Shown piece by piece: positions 53,081 to 64,000 of a DNA stretch of 64,000 bases (its first letter is position 1; each line of letters opens with the position of its first letter). The notes beneath the pieces are model-generated. The model saw only the letters and a list, made by a program, of their open reading frames with translations, searched no databases and had not been told where the DNA came from. The translations under genes were made by a program, and so were the position numbers. This DNA comes from Carallia brachiata (Eukaryota > Streptophyta > Magnoliopsida > Malpighiales > Rhizophoraceae). The DNA lies in contig JADCRB010000057.1 in NCBI GenBank assembly GCA_021464245.1, positions 1,056,487 through 1,120,486 on the forward strand, in the 5' to 3' direction.

Positions 53081-56000
53081 TTACAAACCCAGGGCAAATT
53101 ATTTTGGAAGTGCCAGTGGTTCATGGGAATCGGTCAGTATCCACTTATACATGCTTTTCTTCCAGATTTTGATGTTCCCAATGGTGCTTTTGGGCTCTGT
53201 TGAAAAACTTGTACGCCATGTTGGATTACGTATTTTGTCCAATAGTCTTAGGTGTTGCTTGGGAGTGTGTGTCCTTAACACGGAATTTCCCAGACAAACA
53301 CAACTCAAGCAGAAGAATTTTTCATAATTTGCTTGTGTTTTGTTGTTAGCCGTAAGCAAGTAGACATGGACAGACCAACGATACAAATATTAACACCCCA
53401 AGCTTTAAAACCCCGATCGAAGAGCCTATTTTTGTTCGATCATCTCTTTGGGCCAAGGAACCCCCTTCTCTCCATTTTACATCTTCTGTAGTTTGCGCAG
53501 GTCAAATAACCAAATCATTGCCCGATTGGCCTATGTATCTTATTTTCTTGCCGAAATCGCGAAATTTCCGACGGAACGAACAAAGGGAAAAAGTCAATTT
53601 TTGACTTTAGAGGGATGGACGTGAGGGTCCACGTTTGATTTCGCGGACTGTGGACCAATGGCTATCATGGTTAAGCTGCCACATCCGAAATTAATGGGCA
53701 TACACCTTACCACTCTTAGTTAAGCTTCGAACACATCCCTTAGCTGCATACACCTTTCCAGTACAAAACCACACAAATTCATGCAACAGTCAGTAATGCA
53801 CAAAAGCCAGAATTCTCTTTGAGAAAAATGCTATGATACTACTTTCTACTGTGTACAGGATCAGACACATAAGTTTGCAATCACGAACGCCCAGCCCGTC
53901 GTAGATGATCACACACACGCACACAATTATTTCTTATATCACTTTATTACGGCCACGAAATTCCCTGAAATCTGAAGCTACTTTACTTTATGCGTAATAG
54001 ATATAGTCCGCCGAACGGTACTTGCATGGATAATGGTTGGTCAATGTTCATCATATGCTGCAATTAAAGATGAACTTATTTACATGAAAATATTTTATAA
54101 GATTTTTTTTTTATTTTTTGACGTTTGTTTCAAGTAAAATATTTTATAACAGAAAATTTATGAAAAATTTGAGAAAAATTTTGAAATTTTCAAAAAAAAT
54201 AACTCCTCCTTTTCTTCAACTGATGTTATTTTTCAAGAAAAATATAAACTGTGTTTTAAATAAATAAATAAATTATTATTATTTTTACTGTAAATATTTT
54301 TCACTATAAATATTTTTTTTTATAATATTTTAAAAAATAAGTTATTTTATAGTAAACAAACGAACTGTAATTATGCAAATCTTTGTCAGCCATTCTATAT
54401 TCCACGAAATGTAGATAGTCAAGCGTATATTCGCATGCATAATTATAACTAACATAGTTCATTATTCAAATATTTAACGATGAGTACCGAAAAAATCGAT
54501 AGGGAATAGTAGAATAATTAAGAGCATTCAATCATTCTTTCATTCATTCGTTATAAAGGAAGACCGATGTAAGTAAACAAGATGAAGTGCCCACTGCCAG
54601 CCAAACCCGAACACACCAATCACGGCATGTGCGTCGCATGCTTCTGTGGGGCCTAGCAATATTTGTTATGGATTTTTTTTTTTTTTTGAGATATATGTGT
54701 GGGCTTCACCTAGCTAGCAGTAATAAGAGCTGCCATTTTTTTTTTTCTCCAAGATACAGCTAATTAAACACTATCATGGAGAAGAAAAGAAGATAAAAAG
54801 GCAGAAAAAGGCTCCTCCTTTTCTTTTAGAGCAACAGAAAAGGGCTCTTCTTCATTATATATCTTCGCATTAAACAAAGCCCTTATGGAAAGAGCAATTA
54901 GATTCCCACTTTGCATTGCCTTGCCTTTATGGTTTATTGTTATACAGACACGAATGGGACTGCTGCCTGGCTTTTCTTCACTACAACTTTCCAACTAATA
55001 AAATTAATTTCACTTGGGTTGGGGTCGGATCGGGTGCCAATGTTTTTTGTTGACTTTCTCTGGTGCGTATGTGTTGCCTAAACAACAACGTTCGAAGCTC
55101 CAAAGCATGATGATGTCCCTTCTTTGTCAGGTTCAACCCACGAGAATAACCTCAAATTTTTTTTTACTTTTCGGGCTGTCATCGTTAGGTTCCCCAATAA
55201 CAAAAAGATGGGCAATTGCAGAGGGAAAAAAAAGGAAAAAAGAGAAAGAAAAAAAGGGAAATTAAGAAGAAAGACATTGAGAAAGAAGATGCGTAATTGC
55301 AACCCGAACACGTTATATATGATAAGTACACGCAATTGACACTATATATATCATCATAAAAGATCTTAAATACGTATAATTATGTAAGCCTGCGCAAGTG
55401 GCTGTGAAAATTCTGACGACTTCAAGGTACATTTTTGGGGAGGTCATGTGGGTTGGCATATGTTGTAATGTGCACTGACGATAGCCACACAAGACGATGG
55501 TACTGCCATATGGTGCTCAAAGGTCATCGGGTAAAAAAGAAAAAAAAAAAGAAAAGAAAAAAACTGCAAAAACTACAAACAGTTAAACCTATAATGTGTT
55601 GGTGTGAAAGGAAAGGAGGAAAAAAATAATCAACGATATAGGGGTCCCGCAAGACCAAAGCTACAGTGAACTTAAGCCAGCTGGGTTCCAATTATTGCAT
55701 GCAAACACTGTCCCCCTATGCCTCCAGTACGCACGCACAGACACAGTGCAAGAAATATTTTATTATTTAAGGGAATTAAATACCAATAATAATTAAACAA
55801 GAGGGTCCATAAACTTATCGTGCTTTCTTATCCGAAGGTATCCTACACCAATCTCCACAATGCGTTCCAAGTCAATTATTGGCGATAGAATTGTTTCTGT
55901 GTCGGCCTAATCATAATCAACGTATTGATTCGAGCTACATACACATGCAAATGCAATGGCTAGCTCACCGACAATGATCTTTTTTTTCTTTTACATTAAA

Positions 56001-57901
56001 AAAATATATTATTAATATATAAATTATCATATGTACAAATTAAAATTAAAATTTAACAATTGTATTTTTGTTTAATCTATTTTATATAAAAATTTACAAC
56101 TCAAATACTGATTAACTTAAATAAATCTTTATCAAGTTCAATCTCAATATTAATAAGTATTAAATTAAATATTATATTATATATTTTCATTCACTTTCTT
56201 AAAAAAGTAATAACAATGAAAATTAAATTTGAAAGAGCAGCACCTGATTTATTATTAAATTATTATATTATATGGTGGTTGCTTACGGACAATGATTGCA
56301 CCGACCAGTTTCGCAACTGACAATGGTGCAAATTCAGATACTGCTGTAATTAATTAAGTTCTGCTACGGACTGCGAACCATGTGTCAAACTAACTAGTAA
56401 AAGAGTTATTGGTAAATAAATAGTCATGTGCACTCCTTAGAGTATTATGTTAGATTTATTAAACAAGAACATAATTAAACATTGATTTTAAATCTTGAAA
56501 AATAACATGCTTAAATTTGTAGTAGTCAAAGTCATTAATGTGTCTCAGTGATTCATTACGTGGAAAAAGTTTTCATATCAATTAAGTAGAAAGATGTCTA
56601 GTTATATATATACATGATTTTCAGCCTAATTTAATATATTTATCAAAGATTAAAATCAATGAGATTAATTGTCGTAATTTTATCTAATAATATATAAATT
56701 ATTTTCTCATTAATTGGGCCGCTTCATCATGACTAATTTAATTTAGTTTTAATTGGATATATTCCTTAAAAATTTCTAACTTATATTATTTCAAACTATT
56801 GGAACACGCACATACTAGCTATAAGGATAACGGCATATACAAATGAGAGGTCGAAAGTACGTAGGGCCTAAGAAATTGAAAAAGTTCCCCGTGATACAAA
56901 ACTTTTTCATGTTTTTTTTTTTTTCTTTCCGGGAACAGACAATAAACTTTTCTTTTTTTTTCTTGAACAACAAACTTTTTCATGTTTGGTAGAGATGGAT
57001 TCTGAATTCTGATGATGAATGGAAAAGACGTTATCAATGGGATATGATTAGCCATTCTTTTTGTGGAAATGATCTTTTTTGAGTCAAATAAATGAACAAG
57101 AGAAAAAGTTACATGGAATGACAGTTGATCGTGATATGCAATGAATACTTTTTTTTTTTGGACCGAATATGCAGTGAATACTAGTTAGTCAAAATTTATA
57201 ATCTTTATATCATATGGTCTTAGAGTACTAATTAATGATCAAAACATGTGAGATTATGCAGAGGCAAGAGTAATTTTCCTTGGTAAAGACTGAAAAAGAG
57301 TAATTTTCCTTAGCAGGGCGTGGACGTCAAAATGCGGCGGGAGGATTTTTATGTAATTAAGACAAATTATGAGTCACCAAAATGAGAGTTATAATCAAGC
57401 AAATCACACACCTCTCTATGAGCTTTTTTTTTTGGGTAACTTATAATATAAATATGCCACGATTGAGTAGGAAAACAAACGAAGAATAATATAATTTTTA
57501 AGAACTAAATAAAATATCATGAAGTTTATTTTTTATAAAATAAAAAAAAACCCCATTATGCCCAAACTAAGAAAATGGGTTACTATCACCTACCACAAAC
57601 AGAGCTCATCATTCATAATCGAAACTCGAAAGTAATCAATATTACAAAGCGCACAGGACAAAGCGCGCTCAACTCTGTAACAACTTAGAGTTAAGAATTA
57701 AGAGTCCCGCAATTTTGTCCCTAACAACATGTTTTTAGAGGTAACTCGATGAATTAGGACTATTTTTAATTTGGGACGACTACATAAGTATATAATTTGT
57801 ACCATGTAAAAGAAACATAATTAATTTAATTATTTTTTTTTTAATTTAATATATTTTTTATAATCTACAGTTTGAATATCATATATCCATTTTATATCTA
57901 C
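53081..57901. other. Intergenic region without recognised genes
   Basis: About 4.8 kb, AT-rich with many homopolymers. The 95-codon ORF at 53099-53386 (minus) is not recognised and has no supporting splice or homology signal. One MITE-like foldback is noted separately. No RNA gene was seen. Confidence 0.55.
54115..54365. repeat. Possible MITE with CGTTTGTTT ends
   Basis: The left end GACGTTTGTTTCAAGTAAAAT is loosely mirrored by the right end ATTTTATAGTAAACAAACG; the inside is AT-rich. No clear target-site duplication. Confidence 0.45.
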
Positions 57902-58713
57902 CATAGTTATTAAACCCGGTCCAGCCCGGCCGGTCAGACCAATGACCCGGGCACTGAGTCGGGCCGATTCACGTGAACAGTAGCGGGGTCATTTAAATAA
58001 TAATTTTTTTACTTTTTACTGTACAAACAGTAAAAATAATATTTTTTTAATGATGAACAGTTGTCAAACAGTAAAAAATTATAATTTTACATTTTTTACT
58101 GTGTAAACAGTAAAAATAATATTTTTTAATGATGAGCAGTTGTTAAACAGTAAAAAATTATAATTTTTTCACTTTGTACTGTGTAAACAGTAAAAATAAT
58201 ATTTTTTAATGATAAACAGTGTTCAAACAGTAAAAATTATAAATTTTTTTTATTTTTTATTACTTGAACAATAATATTTGTATAATATTTACACACTAAA
58301 ATTTATTTATTTTTTACTTTTTACTGTGTGAATGATAAAAATAATATTTTCATAATATTAAACAGTATTACCCAATATTTTTTTATACAATTTAATAATT
58401 TTTTACTTTTTATAATTTATTTTTCTGTATGCAATAATTTAATATTGTTCATATATCAAATAATATGTTACAATTGACCTTAAAAAATAGTTTTTAAAGA
58501 ATTTTTATCAAAATTTTGATTAGTATAAATTACTTTTTAATTTGTGAAAATGTAATTAAATTGTACAAAAAAAATTTATATATTATTTGATATATTCATT
58601 TTCTTAAGAATTAATGACTCATTAATTGAACCAATGACTCACTGATTAAACTAATAATTCACTGATCCAATTATCTGACCGGGTTAGTGTCTGAACCAAT
58701 TTTAATAACTGTG
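57902..58713. mobile_element. hAT-like non-autonomous element, 812 bp, with 8-bp target-site duplication
   Basis: The ends are inverted repeats: CATAGTTATTAAACCCGGTC at left and ...TTTTAATAACTGTG at right, with CCGGTCAGA / TCTGACCGG further in. The exact 8-bp duplication ATATCTAC flanks it at 57894-57901 and 58714-58721, the size made by hAT transposases. The inside (about 58000-58250) holds three or more tandem copies of a roughly 65-bp unit containing AAACAGTAAAAATAATATTT. The terminal 80 bp are GC-rich, the middle AT-rich. No coding capacity. Confidence 0.85.
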
Positions 58714-58896
58714 ATATCTACTATCACTTACCTACGTAACTTTAGCCTTTTAATTTCCTTTTAAGGTGTGCATTTGATTTGTTTTTTTAGAAGAAGAGCG
58801 AATGAATGACCGTAGTCTGCTCACTTACCCTCATATCATGAGCACTTGCTTATGATTCTCCTTTTTGTTTTTCGTTTGTATTATTGTACGTTTATA

Positions 58897-59373
58897 GGGT
58901 TAATTTAAAAAAAAATTATTACCTTTACGTTTTTTAATAAATTTAACACAAATTTTAAAAATTTATAAATCTAATACAGTTCAATAATTTTTAACAAATT
59001 TAACATAATTTTTGAAAATTTATAAATTTAGTACAGTTCAATTATTTTCTAAAAAATCTAACACTCTGTCAATTAAAAATAACTAGTTAAAAGTAACTGA
59101 ATCTCTTAGTACACACATATAATACGTTTATGTCTAACTCTAGTATAGTTTAAAAAATATTATATGTATATACTGAGAGTTTCGATTATTTTTAACTGAC
59201 AGTGTACTAAATTTATTAAAAAATAATTAAACTGTACTAAATTTATTAATTTTTAAAGGTTATGTTAGATTTGTTAGAAAATAATTGAACTGCACTAAAT
59301 TTATAAATTTTTTAAAATTATACTAAATTTATAAAAAAATTATAAAGATAGTAATATTTTTTAATATTAACCC
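58897..59373. mobile_element. Mutator-like foldback element, 477 bp, with 9-bp target-site duplication
   Basis: The left arm from GGGTTAATTTAAAAAAAAAT is complementary to the right arm ending TTTTTAATATTAACCC across nearly the whole length. The arms contain repeated ATTTAGTACAGTTCAATTAT-like units. The 9-bp direct repeat ACGTTTATA flanks it exactly at 58888-58896 and 59374-59382. A 9-bp duplication with long terminal inverted repeats fits the MULE superfamily. No protein is encoded. Confidence 0.87.
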
Positions 59374-59492
59374 ACGTTTATATACTCGTGGTTTATATAT
59401 ATATAAGTCACAAACACAGTTTTGGTTTGTTGTGTAATTTTCTACAGAAATTAGATTTTTTGTTTAACTTAAGACCTATAATTATAAACCTC

Positions 59493-60292
59493 CTGTAGCA
59501 AGATTTGCCATTACAAGCACTTTTGCTAACGTGTGCGCTGAAAACTTTTTTTTGTTGCTTTTGTCCCTTGGCCGGTTGTTTGGTGGGTCTAAGGATTTAG
59601 TACTCTTTTTGTGAGCTTTGTTCTCTTTTGTGGGTTTGGTGGGTGGTGCCCTTTCAGTCGTTGGTTTGATTTTATGTGGTTTTGCTGGTGGCATCAGGTT
59701 AGGTTTGTTGGTTGCTGTTTTCCAGTGCGTGAGTGCTTGAGTGGTCACTTTGCTTTTTCGGCGCTCTTCTCAGCCTTCGTTGGCGGGGGAGGGGTGACTT
59801 TTTTACTATAAGGGCTCCCTTGTACAGTATTCGGTTGTACCCCCTTTATGCATGCTTGGTCTCCCTCAATTCGGCTTCTCTGGCTTTGACAGTTTTGTTT
59901 TGTTTGTAACATTTTGTGTGTGCAATTTAGCGCGGTCGGCATGCACCTGGCTCAGGCTCTGTCGTCGATGGCTCATGGGGCTTGCCATCCTCCCTGTTCG
60001 GGGACGTCCCCGTTAAGTGGCAGTGGTGGGGCTGGGCTCTTTCGTTCTCTATTCCCTGCTTTCTGACCAAGCGATTTTGGATATCAAAGCCCCGGTTAGG
60101 GCATTATATCGGTCGCTTGGGTGCCGTTGAGGTTCGGGGTTTGCCTTGTATTGGGTGTGAGCTGTATCTTGTTAAATAAAGTAACTAAGATGTTTTCTTT
60201 TGTTTTGTGAGGTGAGCTGCTCCATGGACTAACCATTCATATATTTGATTCTGCCTTATCTTAATGAAATATCTTTTTTTTTGGTAAAAAAA
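59493..60292 (+). mobile_element. LINE- or SINE-like retroposon, 800 bp, with 15-bp target-site duplication
   Basis: Less AT-rich, T/G-rich segment that ends TTAATGAAATATC(T)n GGTAAAAAAA, that is, with a 3' A-rich end. It is flanked by ATAATTATAAACCTC (59478-59492) and ATAATTATAAATCTC (60293-60307), a 15-bp duplication with one difference, as made by target-primed reverse transcription. The composition resembles the 3' untranslated end of plant L1-type LINEs, but no reverse transcriptase is present, so it is 5'-truncated or non-autonomous. Confidence 0.75.
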
Positions 60293-60320
60293 ATAATTAT
60301 AAATCTCGTAATTAATACAA

Positions 60321-60678
60321 GGGTTAATATATAAAAATATCACTAAATTTAACGAAAGTAACAAATTTAATATCGACTTAAAAGAGTAACAGTTTAACTC
60401 TCTTTAAATTTGTTTGTAACAAATATAACACGCATAAAATTTTTTAAATAGAATTTATCTATGTCGATGATATGACAATTAAATAAATTATCAGATACTA
60501 ACGGATCAGATATATTCCTATAAATCTGTCATCGAAATTGATAGATTCTATTCATATAAAATTATTACGTATTAAATTTATTACAAATAAATTTAAAAAA
60601 GAGTAAAATGTTACTTTTTAAAATGAATACTAAATTTATTACTTTATACAAAATTGATAATATTTTTATGTATCGACC
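60321..60678. mobile_element. Mutator-like foldback element, 358 bp, with 9-bp target-site duplication
   Basis: The left arm GGGTTAATATATAAAAATAT... pairs with the right arm ending ATATTTTTATGTATCGACC; further in, TCTATGTCGATGATATGACA pairs with TGTCATCGAAATTGATAGA. ATTAATACA flanks both sides (60311-60319 and 60679-60687). The start GGGTTAAT is shared with the element at 58897, so the two are probably related. Confidence 0.82.
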
Positions 60679-62040
60679 ATTAATACATATATATATATAT
60701 ATATGATTTGCATGAACGAATATTATGCATATAAATAAATAATAGTTCAACCGTTCAACTTCAACAGTGGAAGTCGAGTCGGGTCGGGTCGAATACCCTC
60801 ATCCGGCTCCACCCAATCAAACATCACACGTGGTACAGTGATCGACAGAGCCCACCCTGAAACTTTCGGTTATGCTTGTAGTAAGTAAATTTGTGCAAGT
60901 ATACAATTTTCCCTCAATTTTTTGCATGCCCTCCTCGGCCCAAGTTTGACTCCACCATTCTATACTTTCTTGCCTTTTTCCTGTTCTTATATTTTCGCTT
61001 CTTGGCCTTTCTTTCTTTTTTTTTTTTTTTTTTTTTACTTTGCGTCATCTGTTTTCTTTCCTTTTCCACCTCTTTTTTTATTCTTTGTCTGTTTTTTTTC
61101 TCCTTTCTTTTTTTTTTTATTTCCTTAATAATCCATTTACAACATCCTTATTAAAATTATTTTCACTTATTTTTTAAATTATTTTAATAAAATTTAAACT
61201 ATTAAAATTTACATATAATATAATTATAATATTTATTACTTAAAATAATAAAATTAATTTTTTACTTTTATTTTATATATTAATTTTTGTTCTTTTATTT
61301 ATATGTATAAAATTTATTTTAATAAACTTTTTTTAAATCTGTCACTGTTACAGCGTATTGTATGAGGTAGGCAAGATGTACGCCTATGTCAACGTGCTTG
61401 CTAATGCTAGTTATGGACGAAGCGTGTCACATCATATGACATTACAATTTTACAATAAAACAAATTAAGGTAGAGAGAACGAGAAATGCTTGAAAAAAGG
61501 TGCCCAACTCACTGAGGCACTGACAAAAGTTGCCCAACTCAGCTGCGCGTCACAACCGCCCACGTGCTTGTGACGCAAACAGACAAATTAAATCCACGCA
61601 ATTAATTCATTATTTAATATTTAATGAATATTACATGTTTTTTTTTTTCTGGAAAAAAACAGAGCTTCGCAATATGCGGATCATTATGTCTCTAAACCGC
61701 GGGCAAAAAAAAATGTCTCTAAACTGCCGTCGGAATAATCTTATTAAGATGTTCTATTTGATCATCTCATAAGACAAATTTATTATACGAATATTGATAA
61801 GTCTGAATAATTTTTTTTTACTTAATTATGATATTAATAAATATAAAACTTATTATTGTTTTTTAATTGACCTAACACTTATTATTGTGGAATCAGCATA
61901 AATTCAATTTAAATGAGCCGTTCGAATGCCATATATTACATATATGATAATTAACTTCCGAATACAAAGATTGTAAGTATGAAAATGAAATGAACAAATA
62001 TATTAACTTTATAAGAAAAAAATTCCAAGCTTCTCCTAGT

Positions 62041-62064
62041 TATATATATATATATATATATATA
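62041..62064 (+). repeat. (TA)n microsatellite
   Basis: Perfect TA run of 12 units. Confidence 0.9.
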
Positions 62065-62597
62065 ACTTCCAAGCTTCTCCTTCTCTACTATTCGTTTAAT
62101 TTCTCTAGTTATTTAACGGCAAAAAAATTTCGAAGAATAAAACATATTTTTACCCTTCATCTCATTTTTAAGGAGTAGAAAAAAGGGAGAGAGGAGATGA
62201 AAATAGAAAAAAAAATTGTTAATACTTTTATTTGTTAAATGTCTTAAAAGTGGTGAAGAGAAAAAATTTTTATTTCTCTTTTCCTTTCTAGCCCACTAAA
62301 TTTACTTCTCAAAATTAAAAAAAATTATTGATTTGTCTAGTAAGTTAAATGACTTCTTTAAATAATAAGATTGATATTCTGTTATATATTATTTTTATAT
62401 TACTAATTTATCACCTTTCATCGAACAATAAATTTTTGATTTTTTTCTTCCCATTGCATTTTCTTAAATTTTAAGAAAGAATTAATAAATTTGGCTCAAC
62501 TCTGATTTTTTTTTTCGGTCTCTTATTTTTCGTTCATCTAATTTCCTCTCTCCCACACAGTATAAAACTTGGCGTGACCTGCGGGGTGAGGGCAGTT

Positions 62598-62675
62598 ACG
62601 GCATTCGACAATCATCCCTGTAAGTTTGACGATTACCTGTCCCCCTCCATTTTACCTTTTTAATATTATTGCCTT
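62598..62675 (+). repeat. Direct repeat, copy 1
   Basis: ACGGCATTCGACAATCATCC, CTGTAAGTTTGACGATTACC and TGTCCCCCTCCATTTTA are matched in order at 63241-63318. Confidence 0.8.
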
Positions 62676-63240
62676 TTATGGTTGTTTGCAGATTCGAGTT
62701 AAGCTAATTCTTCGATGATAGGTTAGATAATTTTTTATTGTATTTAATTTATCATATAATTTAATTTTTTTAATTTAATTTGTTATTAGTGGATTGAATT
62801 AAATCAATTTTAACGAATTATATGTAATAAAAAAATTTACTATTTTTTTAATTTACAGTCATTATCAATCACTAAATTTATAAATATTTTAATAAAATAA
62901 TATACTCTAGTCAATAATTACAATAATCTGAATAATAAGTCGTTAGATACAATAACAATTTTAAACGTTTATATATATATATATATAAACATAAATTTGC
63001 TATCACCTATACATAAAAACACACAGATACGGAGATAGAAATTACACATACACACATATATGTATAAACAGATCAAGTTGGATTGAATAGATCGAACGCT
63101 CAATTCACATTTAATCTGCTTTTAGTGGATCTTAAAATTTTAAAATTATAATCAATTAATATATATATGATTTTAACAGGTGTAAATTTATATAAATTAG
63201 ATTGATTATATTGAATCGGGTTTTTAAATACTTTAACTTA

Positions 63241-63318
63241 ACGGCGTTCGATAAACATCCCTGTAAGTTTGACGGTTGCCCGTCCCTTTCTATTTTAACA
63301 CTTCAGTACTATTAGCTT
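63241..63318 (+). repeat. Direct repeat, copy 2
   Basis: ACGGCGTTCGATAAACATCC, CTGTAAGTTTGACGGTTGCC and CGTCCCTTTCTATTTTA; about 75-80% identical to 62598-62675 by eye. The 565 bp between the copies are AT-rich and non-coding. Confidence 0.8.
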
Positions 63319-64000
63319 TAGCTTTAAATAAAAAGTTTGCAACTATTACGAGGACTCAGAGGTGGGCGCGCGCCTTTCACCGAGAATAAGAATTTGTGTT
63401 TATTTTCTTTCTCCGCACAATCATCATTCCAAGGACGAAAATACCCCTCGCTTTAAATTATTTTCCTAATATTATATTCCTCCCAGTAAATAAATATAAA
63501 TATATTTGAATATTGTTACCGTTGGCTTTGAGCGTTAGGGCACATTTCATCTAGCTTTGTTTTTGTTTTTTTTTTTTTTTTTCCTGTTTAATTGTGTAGG
63601 GGGGTTTTGCCCAATTCATTCATTCATAACGTGATTAATTACATTAGAATTGCATACGCCTTGGCTTGCAATTGCGTCACGATGAACTAGCGGTGGTTGG
63701 TTCGTTAGGCAGTAGACGTGTTAAAGGCAATGTTATGAAATATATCAAATATCTGTATAATTTTAATAATTTTTTTAGATGATTGGTCATGCTATTATTA
63801 CAAGAAAACAAAAAATTGAATTAATTTTTCGATAATTTTTTAGTATCAAGTACAAACAAAAAGGATTTCTCTTGAGGTATAACAGGCCATTAACTCCAAT
63901 GAATCAAATAAATAATAATAATAATATAGCCCACGCCCGTTACCATATAATACTTGTTAATTATCACCCAATAGAAAATTAATAGCATATGATCGTGGCA

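Larger units (their letters stand above)
60679..64000. other. AT-rich intergenic DNA to the window edge
   Basis: No gene recognised. Holds T-rich low-complexity DNA at 61010-61130, an AT microsatellite, a diverged direct repeat and poly-T at 63565-63582. A GCGCGCGCC motif near 63367 is isolated. A TATA-like AGTATAAAACTTGG at 62559 has no recognised gene downstream. Confidence 0.5.

Noticed and set aside
53099..53386. Minus-strand ORF of 95 codons
   Set aside because: Mixed composition but no recognisable family, no splice partners and no promoter context; kept only as unassigned intergenic DNA.
57990..58260. Regularly spaced repeats that might suggest a CRISPR array
   Set aside because: The context is a plant nuclear genome, the repeats are AT-rich and diverged, the spacers are not unique, and the array lies inside a hAT-like element.
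59482..59748. Minus-strand Lys/Pro/Thr-rich ORF of 88 codons
   Set aside because: It is the antisense of the T/G-rich retroposon; the element's A-tail and duplications place its sense strand on plus.
62559..62600. TATA-like AGTATAAAACTTGG as a promoter
   Set aside because: No coding region follows in either strand within the window, and TATA-like strings are frequent in this AT-rich DNA.

Overview
This is nuclear DNA of a eudicot plant. Genes are split by many short GT-AG introns. The intergenic DNA is AT-rich and full of homopolymers, microsatellites, foldback (MITE-like) elements, a chromovirus-type LTR retrotransposon and retroposons. All recognised proteins are of plant type: a chloroplast chaperonin, an organellar lysyl-tRNA synthetase with an N-terminal targeting region, a plant subtilase and an LRR receptor-like protein. 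The species cannot be named from the sequence. Layout, left to right: (1) 1-904, minus: 5' part of the branched-chain 2-oxoacid dehydrogenase E1-beta gene, with a poly-Gln tract in the transit peptide. (2) 2077-6822, minus: nine-exon SBT3.18-like subtilase with one single-base frame break. (3) 11185-14873, plus: complete 14-coding-exon CPN60 beta gene (RuBisCO-binding protein), preceded by a 5'-UTR intron and a telo-box. (4) 16252-21942: a 0.5-kb foldback element abutting a decayed Ty3/gypsy chromovirus with both LTRs. (5) 23568-26002, plus: RLP46-like LRR receptor-like protein with three frame breaks. (6) 27854-29181, minus: small two-exon protein ending in a CaaX prenylation box. (7) 33836-39884, minus: complete 14-exon organellar lysyl-tRNA synthetase gene. 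(8) 40728-50240, plus: 24-exon exosome nuclease RRP44/DIS3 gene, divergent from the LysRS gene across about 0.84 kb and carrying five apparent one- or two-base deletions. (9) 51705-53080: partial duplicate of the LysRS exon 1 and upstream region. (10) 53081-64000: no recognisable gene. A 2.8-kb stretch at 57902-60678 holds four mobile elements, each with target-site duplications: one hAT-like, two related Mutator-like foldbacks and one LINE/SINE-like retroposon. The genes are housekeeping or defence-type loci with separate functions: mitochondrial branched-chain amino acid breakdown, plastid protein folding, organellar translation, RNA decay, extracellular proteolysis and surface recognition. 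There is no operon-like grouping. I found no clearly new biological system. The strongest unusual observations are: nine frame breaks, mostly changes in homopolymer length, in otherwise well-preserved genes, which suggests base-calling errors as much as true decay; the displaced copy of the LysRS 5' end; and the nested transposon cluster with clean target-site duplications.
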